Source: Echria macrotheca (lineage: Eukaryota; Ascomycota; Sordariomycetes; Sordariales; Schizotheciaceae). Taken from it: a DNA stretch of 64,000 nt. Position 1 is the stretch's first letter. Every line of letters begins with the position of its first letter. Where the stretch lies: positions 1,860,001 to 1,924,000 of the forward strand of contig MU839831.1 of NCBI GenBank assembly GCA_030411725.1. Direction: 5' to 3'. Under the pieces are notes generated by a model that did no database searches, was not told the origin of the DNA, and worked only from the letters and a program-made list of their open reading frames with translations. A program made the translations under genes and the position numbers. Of the stretch, positions 22,328 through 34,034 are shown one piece after another.

Positions 22328-23324
22328 ATGCTCGACTATACTCAATTCCAGGCGGTATTCCCGATTGACGGGCCGAAACCGTACGACCAGGTAGGAGTAA
22401 AAGCGATCGAGACGTTCCGCAAAACCTTTGATGGCGTCCTCTTCATCGACCGCGTGCTGCGAGCTCTGGGTATCACCGAAGGTATTTGCACCCGATCTCC
22501 TCCCCCGTTGCACTCTACTAACCAACCAATCCATCCATCCAGCCAAAGCCTACCCCCCGAAAGGCGACAACGGCCTACGCCACCTCCACCACCAAATCTG
22601 CGAGAGCAAAGTCTCGCCGCACCACAAGCTCTCGATCCTCTACTACCTCCTCCTCGACTACGACGACCTGCGCGGCGCCCGATCGAACCTGGCCGAGTCG
22701 CTCGCCGAAGACTCAGCCCTGCCGTCCAAATACCAGATCCTCATGCGCGGCCTCTGGCACCTCGACCGGAAAGAATTCAAGTTCGCGCTAGAATACCTAG
22801 CCCACCCTTCCCTCCCCTCCGAATTCGCCGACGAGATCATCACGACGCTGATCCGCCACTCCCCCTCGTCGGACGAGTACCCCCTCGCGCTGGCCTTCTA
22901 CCACACGACCCAACCCATCCTCCGCAGCCCGGAATCGCTCGACCTCCTCTTCTCCGCCCTGGCCCGGACGAGCGTGGCCGAGGCCCTGCACTTCTCCCGC
23001 CGGTACCCCGAACACACGCGCCAGCAGCTCTTCGAGCGCCTCGTCGCGTCGGTGCTCGACTACACCGAAAAGGTTGCCCAGCGCGGCAAGGAGCTCGCCA
23101 GCCTCCCGCTCAGCGGCGACGAGGAGAAGTGGCTGCAGGAGTACCTGGCCGTCGGCGAGGGCAAGAAGAGCAAGAATGCGCGGCTTGTCGCGCAGATGCG
23201 GCAGATTGTTACGGGGCGGAATGTGAGCCACGTCGCGCTGAGTGGGTTGGCTTTGCATGAGGGTGCTGCTGGGGCCGGAGCCGGGGCCGGTGGGAGGACT
23301 GCTGCTGCTAAGGCAGGACGGTGA
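22328..23324 (+). CDS. ELYS-domain nuclear pore complex assembly protein
   Basis: Two exons, 22328-22481 and 22543-23324, with a 61-bp intron; 311 aa. The all-helical ELYS-like domain covers most of the protein, from FRKTFDGVLFIDRVLRALGI (about residues 29-48) through the HHKLSILYYLLLDYDD segment and the ALEYLAHPSLPSEFADEIITTL repeat. In animals ELYS seeds pore assembly on chromatin. Fungal homologues such as fission yeast Ely5 are short, associate with the Nup107-160 Y-complex and lack the large beta-propeller and AT-hook parts, as here. The tail is Ala/Gly-rich. Start choice: the ATG at 22328 directly precedes the conserved region; an in-frame ATG at 22112 gives a longer low-complexity N-terminus. 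The exon junction (GAA G / CC AAA) joins the domain without a gap. Confidence 0.85.
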
Positions 23325-23975
23325 TTTCAGAAATTTCAGAAAGAGAGAGAGCTTTGGTGGTTGTGTGCATACATAGCGAGGCGTTATGGTTTATGGGTGA
23401 TAGGGGGGGCTGTGATGGAAGTTCCGATGCGGGACTGGTAGATAAACAGCCAATAGACTGACTGGTTTATATCATGCGTCTGTTGACCGTGTTATAGATC
23501 TCGAGCCGATATGTGAAAACCAAAAGATCGCAGCGACTTGGTTCGGTAAGCAGGTGCTGGATTGGGTGTCACATTTGTCAATACCTATTCTCCTCGTTCC
23601 GGTATGATGTCGTCCATGATCTTTACATCAGACATCAACCATCCCGTGTGTTTTGAAATGACACTCTATGTGAGAGAGGGGACGACTCAGGGTTTTGTTC
23701 GGCTCCGGATCAATTTCTAGAGTGACCAAAGTTTGCAGGGCATCGACGGCATATCGTCCAGATGCATGCCACAAACGATACCGCTCTCATATAATACATC
23801 CCAGACTCGCCAGGCAATATGGCCCGCTCGTTCATTCCACTCTGCCAGGCACGCACATACACACGGTACCTTACAATACATACAAGCCCATGGAGCCGTC
23901 CCAGCCCGTTGTAACAACCACGCTGTCCACACACCCCTTTCAAGAATGTCTTCCATGTCACAACAACATATAGAC
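23325..23975. other. Convergent intergenic region, no gene seen
   Basis: 3' flanks of the ELYS-domain gene and the proline-rich gene. The small overlapping frames at 23.7-24.0 kb on both strands have no domain and look like chance frames. Confidence 0.5.
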
Positions 23976-25982
23976 TCATTTCTTTTCCACCTTACCCCGT
24001 AGAGCATCAACCTCCCGCTGCAACGCCGTCAGGTCTGCGAGTATATCATTCGCCGCCCCACTCTCTGCCGGGGTCCCGGTTCCGCTCCCGCCCGCCGGCT
24101 CTTCCGCCAGACTGCCTTCCAGAATCCTCACGCCACTATCACTCGTCTTCCTTCCTCCGGCTGGCACTCCATCTATGCTGCCCTTGCTACTCCCTCTCTG
24201 CCGTGGCGGGGGTGGCGGTGGCATCGACAGGCCGCTCATCCGCTTCGGCGTCGCTTCCGAGGAGGAGGATGCGCTCGTCGGCCTTTTTGACCTGATAGAG
24301 GCGTTGCGAGCGGGCGGAGGTGGTGGGGGGAAAAGTTTGGGATGGACGCCGCTATGTCCACTCGTCGAAGGGCTGTTCATCGCTTCAGTAGCAATGGTGT
24401 TCTCGGCGTGCGCGCTGGATGGTCGAGCTTGAACAGCTGAAGGGATGGGCGAAAACTCGGCTGCTTCAGATGGACTTCGCTCACTCCCGCTTGATAACAC
24501 ATTCGTGAAGCTTACGGCCGATGGCGAGGTGAAAGAGGTCGACGCACGTGTGGCATGATTGGGTCTCCTCGGCGGAGGCGGCGCCGGCGCATGTATGCTA
24601 ACCCTGACGCTAGATGAACGTGAACGGGTCGAGTCCTGAGAAGACCGCCTCACCGATGGGTCTAGGTCCTCCGGCTGTGCCGTTGAGTTGGTAGGAGGAG
24701 CGGTGATAAGGACGGAAGCTTTGCTATCCGATCTATTGTGAGGATGACGTCTCATCGGCGGCGGTGGAGGTTTCTTTGCGGATGGTGAAATTGGAGTTGT
24801 AATTATGGAGGGGGCGTGGGAAGCGTTCGGGGGTGTAGGTGGTCGCGGCATAGGCAATGGCTCTGTTACCAGTTCCTCTGCCAACTCAGGGACTTTGCCG
24901 GCTGCCTCACGGTCAAATATACTTTCGGACTCGTCATCCTTGTGATGTCTGGCTGGTGATGGTGGTAACGGCTTATTGATTTCCAATGGTGTAGGCGGCG
25001 ATGGGGATTTCGTGACAGTCTGGTCTGAGAGTGATGATGACGACCTCTCCCGATTATCTGGTCGGTCTTTATCCTTTAGTTCAACCTTGATCAACTTTCC
25101 ATGCCGTGAACTTGGCGGCGGTGGTTTCTTCCGTAATGTGGCTGTTGGCGGCGACTGTGCTTTCGGCCGAGAGCCGGTGATGAGGCCGCTTCGATCGTCA
25201 TCCACTTCTGGCTCGGAGATCTCATGCGAGGTTCGTGGAGTCTCCTGGACAGAAGCGTGCGTGGCATCAAAAATAGACTGACGTGACACCGATGAAGCAT
25301 CTGTCAAGCTTGCGCCGTCTCCTGCCGGGTATCCCGGGTGCGCAATTTGTGAAGCCGAGGCAGACGCTTGCGCAGTATCCAACATGCCCGTTTGGCCCGT
25401 CAACAGCAGCCGCTTAAAGGCATCAACATCCAGTGCGCCCCGCGCTCCAGGCGATACGGCCGTATTCTGGTCTTCATTTTTCCCTAATTCTAAATCCTGC
25501 AACGTCCTCTGGAAGGGATTGGGCGGGGGGCCACGGGAGCCCCTTGTGTTAAGGATCCCCTCAACGCCGGCCGCCTTCTCACTGTCGACAGATGGAGAAG
25601 AGTTTGTTATGTTGAACGGATTCGACCGCTCGTCCTCGTCCTCGTCATCGCTGAGGCTGCTGCTGCTCTCGTCATCATACCGGCCGGTTCGGGAATATCG
25701 GTCAGGCGCACCGGCGGATTCGGGAGACGAAGGCGGGGGCGACTGGACGCGGACCTTCTTGACGACCTTGGGCTTCTGGAAGCTCGTGGCAGGCGGTGGG
25801 TGGTCGGGCCTGGGCAGGGCCTCAAGCTGGCTGCGGAAGTGGTCGCTCGACGGGAGAGTGAAGGGCGCGTCAGAGGTCGAATCCGCTTCGTCCGGTACGG
25901 GCGATGCAAGGGCAGGGGCGGAAGCGCCGGCGCCAATGCGACGGAACGGGTTGTTGGAGCTGAGAGACGACGGCTGGGCCAT
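23976..25982 (-). CDS. Proline-rich protein with NPF motifs and C-terminal coiled coil, function unknown
   Basis: Intron-free, 668 aa from the ATG at 25982 (good CCATGG context). The frame is open about 30 codons further upstream, but the extension looks non-coding. I do not recognise a named family. Features seen: three Asn-Pro-Phe motifs at 11-13, 121-123 and 155-157; an acidic serine run near 105-118; a conserved-looking DVDAFKRLLLTG segment near 185-196; many PxxP and poly-Pro tracts; and a short heptad-like helix at the very end (ILADLTALQREVDALRGKV). NPF motifs are classic ligands of EH domains and poly-Pro of SH3 domains, so a scaffold role in endocytosis or cortical actin would fit. 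That is inference only. Most of the chain should be disordered. Confidence 0.75.
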   Translation of the reverse strand: MAQPSSLSSNNPFRRIGAGASAPALASPVPDEADSTSDAPFTLPSSDHFRSQLEALPRPDHPPPATSFQKPKVVKKVRVQSPPPSSPESAGAPDRYSRTGRYDDESSSSLSDDEDEDERSNPFNITNSSPSVDSEKAAGVEGILNTRGSRGPPPNPFQRTLQDLELGKNEDQNTAVSPGARGALDVDAFKRLLLTGQTGMLDTAQASASASQIAHPGYPAGDGASLTDASSVSRQSIFDATHASVQETPRTSHEISEPEVDDDRSGLITGSRPKAQSPPTATLRKKPPPPSSRHGKLIKVELKDKDRPDNRERSSSSLSDQTVTKSPSPPTPLEINKPLPPSPARHHKDDESESIFDREAAGKVPELAEELVTEPLPMPRPPTPPNASHAPSIITTPISPSAKKPPPPPMRRHPHNRSDSKASVLITAPPTNSTAQPEDLDPSVRRSSQDSTRSRSSSVRVSIHAPAPPPPRRPNHATRASTSFTSPSAVSFTNVLSSGSERSPSEAAEFSPIPSAVQARPSSAHAENTIATEAMNSPSTSGHSGVHPKLFPPPPPPARNASIRSKRPTSASSSSEATPKRMSGLSMPPPPPPRQRGSSKGSIDGVPAGGRKTSDSGVRILEGSLAEEPAGGSGTGTPAESGAANDILADLTALQREVDALRGKVEKK

Positions 25983-27948
25983 GGTAATGGAGGCAATGGG
26001 ACGAATAGGTCCGGGGGGGTGGTGCTGGTGCTGGCAAACGCGACGAGATGCTGCACAGCTAAGTGCTCGCACCCATTGTCGACCGGAACCCTTTGTCCCA
26101 GCTTCGCAGCCAAACCCGACGCGGCAGAATGGATGCGTTGGGCAGAGCTCGACAGCTGGTTAGACACAGCTTGCAGCGGAGTCGGGCGGAAAGGGGGCCA
26201 CGAAAACCACTCGGGTGATTCTCGACGTCAGAGTATGGGCCAAGGAGGATCTGGTGTATCCGGCAGCGATGCCTTTTGTGTGGTCGATTGGGAGGATTGC
26301 ACGTCGTCGTGTTGTGCTGGCGCAGGGCGGGACGGAATGGAGGGGTACAGCCGGAGCTCGGATCAATCGAGGCAATCCAGGGTTGGCGTCCAGCACAACC
26401 AGGCACGACAGGAACGGCAGGCCAGCAGTCTGACAGTCGGACCAGTGGTGACTGGGTGTTTTCCGTCAAGCACGAAGGCAGCGCAGCACCAGCGCAACAG
26501 CCCAACAGAGCTCGGTCCGTGATAAGCTGCGACTCGCTGAATCATGCGGCTTGGTGGGCTTGGTGGGCTTGCCCCTGGTCTGCGGGTCTGCGACAGACCC
26601 ACACCTGCGCACACCTGTCCATCATCTGTGCACGGGCCAGAAAGGGCGGGGCTAGTTAAATATTCTAGTCTAGAGTAGATTACCTAACTCGACTTACACG
26701 GAGCATCTCCCACGGCTTGACAGATGACAGATGTCGAGGGAGTGACGAGCGTCGACACTGGCACTGGTGCCGTAGCTTATGCGTCTAACAGCATCAAGCG
26801 TTTTACTTTATCTCGACGTTGAGCTGCTGCGAGGCTTATACCGTCTGCCTGGTCTGCTCGATTACAAGGCTTACCTACCCTCATCCCTTGGGGCTTAGTT
26901 CAAACGAACTGGGAAAGACAGCGAGATGTCGCAACATGTTGAGGAGAGCTTCTCAAGATCAAGAAATACGGTACTTTACAAATGGAATGACAAATAAAGC
27001 CTGCTCAAGATTGCATCTGATTGCTGGAAGCAGTCGCCCGATAAACAATGCCACGTGCGAGATAAAACGACTGTTCGACCCCTGGGCGCCGCAGACGGGT
27101 AAAGAGATAAATCTGGCGACACACCGAAAAATAAACAATCGGGTGGGATGACGCGCCTCCGCGCCGCCCACCTCCCGCGTCCGCATCCCCCTCCCCCTTG
27201 GAATCACTTTCTTCTCTCAACAGTCACAATTGCAAAAGGAGCTAGAATCTTCAGACGACCATAACACCGAAATTCATCATTCCCGTTGGTATAATTACAG
27301 CTTTGCTTTCCCACCGCCGCCATCTACCCAGACCCCATCGAGAAAAAAAACCCAGCCGCCCTTTTTCATTTCCCAGCGCAGGTGTGTGAGTGTGTGTTGC
27401 GCGTGCGCGAAAAACACCAGCAAACGTCCCCGGCTCCGCCACCGGGGGAACCCGCTTTTGCTGGATCATCGCCCTCTCTCTCTCCCGTGTTTTCGCTCTT
27501 CAAGAAAAGCCAAAAACCAAAGACGTAGAAACTCTCAAGAGGTATCATACGCGAGCAGGCAGGCAGGCGCCAACAGAAGTCGCGATCCAAACCCAGGAGT
27601 ATAGAGAGCGCGCGCGCGTGGTTTGGCGCGACTGGATCCCCTTCCCGAACTCCCAAAAACGTGGACCCGACAGCGCCAGTCGAGACCGATCCACCCTCCA
27701 AAAAAAAATTGTGTCGTAAAACCCAGCATCCCACAAAGTTTCCTCAAGATACATGATGCCCCCCCTCCCTCTGTGCAGTTACCGAAACCCGGCGCTTATC
27801 GTGGATAAAAAACGCGTGCCAATGATCCCCACCGAACCACCCAATGGTCCCCGAACGCCATAACCCCCCCAAAAGAAGCCGTCACGACATGGCAAAAAGG
27901 AAAAAAAAGACATCATTATAGGTCAGAGCCGGCACAGCAAGGCATTTC
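25983..27948. other. Intergenic, no gene supported
   Basis: Upstream side of the proline-rich gene and downstream side of histone H1. Short frames on both strands have no domain. Pyrimidine-rich stretches at 27.3-27.5 kb resemble a fungal leader, but no coding sequence follows on the plus strand. Confidence 0.45.
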
Positions 27949-29030
27949 TCATGCCTCGGCCTTCTCAGCCTTCTTTGGTGTCTTTTCCTTCTTGGCTGCC
28001 GCCTTCTTGGGCGCGGCCTTCTTGGTCGCCGCGGCGGGCTTGGCGGCCGTCTTCGCGACGCGTCCTGACTTGGTCTTGGTCAACACGGTCGGCTTGTCCA
28101 CAACAGCGGGAGCAGCCTGGGAAGCAAATTGTTAGATCAAGGCACACAACACCAAAGAGAGTTCACTGCTTGGTCACCAACCTTCTTGGCGGCGGGCTTC
28201 TTCTCCTTCTTCGGTGCGGGCGCCTTCTTCTCCTTGGGCTCCTTGGCCTTGGTCTCCTTCTTAGGGGCGGCCTTCTTGGTGGCGGCGGCGGCGGGCTTCT
28301 TCTCCTTGGCCTCCTTCTTGGGAGCGGGTTCCTTCTTAGGCGCGGCCTCCTTCTTGGGGGCAGCAGCCTTCTTGGGAGCAGCAGGGGCGGCCGCCTTCTT
28401 GGCGAGCTTGGTGCCGCCCGATGGGCCCTTGGGCTGCTCGAAGACGCCCTTGTCGACACCGGCCTTCAACGCCCGGTTGAAGAGGGAGTCGAACATCTGG
28501 TCCGAGACATTGAGCGTGTTGTTGGCCTTGACATACTTCTTGAGTTGTTGCCGGCTGCGCCAAGGGTTAGTACGCGTGTCTGTGGGGAAGAGAAAGTGGA
28601 TGAGATGTGCGGTCGCGGTAGCGCGACACCGAAAAAGGGTGTGCGACCGAGCGCGAATATGAGATGAGATTCTGAAAAAGATGCTTACCTTGATCCATTC
28701 CGATCCTTGAGCTGAATGAGGGAATTTGCGTCAGCATAAATGGTTTCTCATTTCAAGCAACTCATCGACACGGTGAAGCAACAGGATGAGCAGACAGGTC
28801 AAGTCCCGCTTCATCCTGCCGCCTGAGCGCCGACACCGAATGCGCCGGAACAAAAAGAACGGGATGAAATACCGCGACAATAGCATCCGTGATCATAGCC
28901 TGTGATGTATTAGTCAAGAATGAACGTGTCAAAACCTGGGGTCATGGATGCCTACCTGGTACGAGCCGTGGCTGGCGGGAGCCTTCGCCTTGGAGGCGGC
29001 AGCAGAGCCGGTGGACTTCTTGGGAGGCAT
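27949..29030 (-). CDS. HHO1: Linker histone H1
   Basis: Five exons: 29030-28956, 28899-28873, 28711-28689, 28554-28182 and 28116-27949; introns of 56, 161, 134 and 65 bp; 221 aa. The N-terminus is MPPKKSTGSAAASKAKAP. The winged-helix globular (H15) domain follows, spanning SHGSYQAMITDAIVALKDR, GSSRQQLKKYVKANN and MFDSLFNRALKAGVDKG. The tail is built of Lys/Ala/Pro repeats (AAPKK, PKKE). The protein binds nucleosomal linker DNA at the dyad. The globular domain is split by two tiny exons of 27 and 23 nt; skipping either breaks the fold or the frame. The frame fits Neurospora-type hH1, which I use as reference knowledge. The promoter has a TATA box at 29216-29223. A simple open-frame search sees only fragments of this gene. 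Confidence 0.95.
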
Positions 29031-29215
29031 GGTGATTGAGGTGTAAGGGGTGTGTAAGTGGGAGGTATACTGCCAAAACTGGGTAGATGTGTAGTTAAAA
29101 GGGCAAATCGATGGATAGATGGTATAACTATCTGAGATTTCTTGTATTCGTAATCGAGAGGAACCGGGAACAGGAGGGTGGGTGGCAGTCGCGCTCGTGG
29201 AGGGCAGGCCCGGTG

Positions 29216-29223
29216 TTTATATA
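29216..29223 (-). promoter_or_regulatory. TATA box of the histone H1 gene
   Basis: TATATAAA on the minus strand, about 190 bp upstream of the H1 ATG. This would leave a leader of roughly 150 nt. Confidence 0.55.
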
Positions 29224-30054
29224 TGGGAGCGGGGTGTCGGCCTGCCCCCGAGTGATTGCGCTGATTGACCGCTGGAGCTCGCTGGTCTCACAACACACCT
29301 GCAGGCCATTTCCCGGCGCTGCCTTGTCGGCTTGGTGGTCTCCCTGGTCCGTGCCTCCCTCTAAAACCGGAGCACCAGCAGCCTGAAGCTCGCCGCAGCG
29401 AACCTCTCCCTCCCACTCCTCCGCCCCGGAGCGAGCGCGACGAGCCTGGCCTCCCGCCCACCTCGACACACCCGCGCCCAGCACATTATGAGAAGAGACG
29501 TGAGGTGGCATGGCATCAGCGCCGCATCACGGGGAAACGCCATGAGGTGTGGCAGCTCGTTTCTCGGTCAGCCCAACGACGTGCGTGGCTGCACCATTTC
29601 AATTACTAGCTATTCCTGTTCCTCAATCGCTGCCCGACATCTCGCGCCAGTCAATTACACGATGCCGCATTCTCATTCACGCTGGCGCACGACATGCGCG
29701 ACGTAGGGCCCCGTCGGACCGCGACCCTAGCTAGGTACACTAGATACCTATCGGTTGACTCCATGTTCCATATCCTCGACAGGCTCATGGCACCCCGGCC
29801 CACGAGCGAGGCGGGATTCGGGACGAGAGCAGACAGGTCAACGAGGGGGAGGAGGAGCGACCTTCGGGAGCCCGCCGACTGGAAGGGTTGCCGTGTTTCC
29901 TGCGTCGTCTCGATCACTTGCCGCCCCGCCTTTCCGCGCTTTCCCCCTTTGGGCGACGATTTAAATCGGAAACGTCAAAAAAGTCGCAGCACACCTTTTT
30001 TCTGATTGGCCGGCCCGACGTCGAGTCGTCCACTTTGTACCTCTCGTTGGCAAT

Positions 30055-30421
30055 CATGCGCACCCCGCCCATCGACAAGAAGCGCAAAAGGTCTGCCTCT
30101 CTGATCTCGAGCTCTCCCCGTCTCCCCCTTTGCTCGACTGCGAACCCTTCCCTCTTGCCCTCTCGTCTCCTCGCCGGCCCTCCCACACCAGCAGTGCAGT
30201 TGGCCAGTGTTGGCATTTGTCTCGCGAATTTTGGACGATTTTTTCGGCGCCAAACCGGTCGCAACGGCGCCGGTTGAAGCGCAACGGTCGCGGGGCTCGG
30301 ATCGAGGGTCGAGGGCGATTTTTGGGACGCGGTTTTGGTCCCTCGTCGAGCAGTTCGCGAACACAACAAAGTCGGCCAGGCGCATTCCCAATAGCTCCCC
30401 CGCGACCCCTGCTTTGCTGTA
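30055..30421 (+). other. Possible coding island or gene remnant
   Basis: An ATG in acceptable context begins MRTPPIDKKRKR and reaches a possible donor (AAAAG/gtctgc). After a pyrimidine-rich stretch ending in CAG, another frame reads LDDFFGAKPVATAP and FGTRFWSLVEQFANTTKS before a TAA at 30419-30421. The composition looks protein-like, but I cannot extend it into a full gene and recognise no family. It may be the start of a gene with unseen exons, a decayed copy, or chance. Confidence 0.25.
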
Positions 30422-33266
30422 ATCCGATGACTGGTTCGTGATGTCGGCGCCGCCAGTTAGCTTGTCGTCCCATTTTTGCCCACGTTGCAGCCCGCCGTTT
30501 CAGAGATTTCCGGGGTCGGATCCAAAGTCACGATTGATGGTGTCGCGAGCATCGCATGGTTGAAGCTATCCGCACCTTTTGGTGCACTTTGGTCTCCCTG
30601 ACTCAACCGCCAACCCTGTCGTCCCTTTTTGGTTTTTATCATACTTGAATCATCGACTCGTGTCATTGCCGTCATCCTGTGCTCTTTTCCCGCATTTTTG
30701 CTGTTTTTGTGACTTTCTGGACAGATATCGCGGGTTTGTATTAGTTGTCGGGAGTCGTGTCGATTGAATATGCATGCGCGCAACCTTTGCAGATGCGCCA
30801 AACTGCCAACCACATTTTCGGTTTGACAGTAAAGCTGCAGCTCCGAGTAGATGTCAACTGCATGCACCGGCGAGACTTTGCCGCCGGGATCGATGCCGTC
30901 ACAGGTTGTCACTTGATGCTGCCATCTTTGCCATCCAATGTTTGACGCAGGGCCGAGACGGAGGATTGGTTTGCCGCCGACCACCTTGAGACGGCTCACA
31001 TGATCGAATATCATGACGTGCGGCCTTTACTATTTTCTTCTCTACGTTTGTATAGAATAAACTTCTCGAGTCCAGGTCATTTTAGCGTTAGCCGTGATGG
31101 TGGTTGCCCCTGAACAAGCGCTTTGTTAAATGCAAACGTCGCGGGTTGTATGCCTTGTGACTGAGCTGCAGAGAGAGAGATTCGGGTGTTGGCTGCCATA
31201 CTCCTCGTTCCTTTCAATATCCTTGGGTACGCGAGACACGACTTGGGGAGCAGGAATCTTTTTCCCGCTCGCTTGTACAAGAGCTGAGGAGTTGAGTGAT
31301 AGATCACAGAAACAGGAGGTAGGGCCGGCGGCGTCGGTGGCGGTTGAAGACCTCTCACGCCAGACCTTCTCCCAGACACATCACCGAAGACGTACTAGAT
31401 AACACCTCCATGCGTTTGGCTGGTCCTGTATTGACTAACTGAAATTACTGAGACTGACGATTTAGCCTCCCTAGTGTTTGTTGGGAGGTACTTGAAAGAA
31501 ACTCAAACTTTCCAGGAACCCCGAGCCCACCACCTATTACTGGAGAATTAATGGTCAACATCCACACAGACTCAGCCTAGATCCAAGGTAGATCTATTCT
31601 TACGGCGTATTGCGCATGCTCACATCGAATGTGGGTGCTCTTGTTCCTACCTCCCGAATGAGCGGTGAGTCCTGGAACTTAGAGTCCGCCTCCGGCCTCC
31701 ATCAATACCTATAGACCTGGCGAGCTGTCTACGGCCAAAAAACGGGCTAGATCGTGACTTTTCATATCTCACCGTCTCGGTGCAGAGTGGTTAGTCTCAA
31801 GGTGAATCATCTTCGGAGGGGTATTCTCCATGTGGCGTATCACCTTTGCTGGTCAAATACTTGTCATTCGGCGCGGGTGACACTCATTGCGCTCATTGCG
31901 TGATAATCTAGCCCTAGACAATCAGGGTCAACTACAAGAGTCATTGCTAGCTTACCTTGGGTGGGATAGTTCACGGCTGTCGTACATTGCCCTGATCCGT
32001 ATGACTCATGGGTTGAGGTGCGCGTGCTTACCGCGTCAGCTCCGGGGTGGAAACTAGAGAGATTCACTTCTCGTCAGGACAGCCAGGCCCTTGGGGTGTT
32101 AGAACTTGCATATATGTTCATTATGGTGGCAATAAAAAGTGTAGTCATCACATCGAGGCCACCTGGACAAATGCTCAAGGGATTATCCAGATCTCGGGCG
32201 GCGCCCAGTATCTCCAACCTGAGTTGCATTTACCATGACATCGAGATCTGAGTAATAATAACACAAGTGTATTATTAGAAACCTAACTGTGGTATGCTCG
32301 ACTCGTGTAGTGATGAAATCTCAAACGGTCGATGTTGCTAACGTCGATGTCTATTTTATCGACAAGTCTTGAACATCAGTTGTTACCTTCGATATAGACG
32401 CGCGCAAACAGATTGTTCATATCAGAAAATGCCCGAAGAAAGATGGGGGGGTTTTGAAGCACGATGAATTAATCTTCGAAGCAACTCCATGGTTTTCGGG
32501 TTTTGAGAATAAAAACCATCCGACGAATATCTGGTCAAAACAAACACCCAAAACACGGACAGTCTCAAGCTGGTCCGGATACAATCCTAATAAATAGCAG
32601 AAGTCACCCAGGGTATGTTTCTCTAACACCGAGGATTTTTCTTGGGATCCATTTCTGTAAACTAGAGAATAACCAAAAGCTTGTAATAAAGCATCTACCG
32701 AGACAAGAAAAGCAAGGAACAAAACAGACACAGTCAACAAATCCTATCCATCTTAAAAACAAAATAGCAACCTCACTCTCTTTCCGTCGGTAGGCTGGTC
32801 GTCTCGTACCGAAATTGTTTAGAAACCATATTACCACCATATTTCACCGTAAACCTCAAACTCAACTACTCGTTCAGATCCGAATATGATCATCGAAACA
32901 AACCCCCGATATATATATTCTCGTACACCCTACGACGTATGGGTTTTACAACTGAATGAGGGCGCAGAGGGATCCCCGAATAAACATCTCCCATTTCCCA
33001 CATAGAGACACAGAAAGAACTTTCCATAACGAAGAGATTTTGTCAAAAGTCGACTCGCCGCGCAGCCCACGTCTCCGGGTTTGATCTCCGCCGCGCGGTC
33101 TCGAAGTAAAGTATTTAAATGTCCTCTTCTTAGTCCATAAACCATCGACGGCTAGCAATCAAGGGTGCGTCAGTCAGTCAATAGGTAAATCGTCGGGAAT
33201 CTCGCCCCAACGATTCGCGGTCCCCAACTTTGAACAACCCAGACAAAAAACACCAAATACACACAA

Positions 33267-33493
33267 GATATCCCAGATATTATTATTAGTTGTCTTAAGC
33301 AGTAGGAAGCCGAAGGCTTCCACCCCTTAAGGGGGGTAAGCGGTCCCTCTTCTATGTAATTATTGCACATGAGTGCCTGCTCTCTAACACTCGGTGCGCA
33401 TGCGCTCCGAGTTCCTACCTATCTATATAGCTCCTTCGCAATCCACTCGATCGGGCTCTTCTGCGCCCAGGATGCGATGATATCCCAGATATT
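33267..33493. repeat. Duplicated 15-mer GATATCCCAGATATT
   Basis: Exact copies at 33267-33281 and 33479-33493, 212 bp apart, flank the palindromes at 33305-33334. The arrangement could be a small degraded mobile sequence, but there are no clear ends. Confidence 0.45.
33305..33334. repeat. Two adjacent palindromes
   Basis: GGAAGCC-GAA-GGCTTCC (33305-33321) is a 7-bp stem with a 3-nt loop. One base later comes CCCCTTAAGGGG (33323-33334), a perfect 12-bp palindrome. Confidence 0.6.
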
Positions 33494-34034
33494 AATCCTC
33501 ATGTCTGGACGAAAATAGATAAGCACATAATGAAGCCCGTCAGTCCAGAAGAAATCCACCAGCTTCACATAAAAAAAGCTAGGCACATTCGAGAGCAGAC
33601 ATCCATGTATATTGAGACTTTGCATACAATGTTGAGCATGAACTTCCCGCTTACACCTATTGTCTGTCTGCAAAAGACTTGGCTCCTAACCAACCCACCC
33701 ACTTCACCCCCCGTTTCCTTAAAAGAAAACCAAAAAATACCGGCACACGCCGGTAGGTATCCAGTACTTGATAAAAAGAACTGCCCAGAACGCCCCGTTA
33801 CATGCTACCCCTACCCCCTTCTGCGTGCCCGGTGCTCTCTGTTAAAGAGGAGCCCATTATTATCCCAGCGCCCTGCCCCAGCACCCTTCCACCCTACCAT
33901 GCAAATGCGTTTTCTTTTGCCCAACACACCACTGTAAATGCAACAATTCCATGACCGACAAGAAAAGAGCCGCGGCCAACAACGCCAGCTTGGTCCTTCT
34001 TCTGTTCCCCCTCCAGGCCAAAACGACGATACCT

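Larger units (their letters stand above)
29224..34034. other. Gene-poor interval between H1 and the WOPR regulator
   Basis: 4.8 kb without a gene I can support. It contains a possible coding island at 30055-30421, an AT-richer part at 31.4-33.7 kb, a duplicated 15-mer and two adjacent palindromes near 33.3 kb. The 3' UTR of the WOPR gene should occupy the right end. Confidence 0.45.

Noticed and set aside
30457..31014. 185-codon minus-strand frame
   Set aside because: It begins with ATG but shows no domain, no biased codon use and no splice partners; it may be chance.
33419..33673. 84-codon minus-strand frame ending WIAKELYR
   Set aside because: The end looks protein-like, but it is too short to assign and lies in a repeat-containing stretch.
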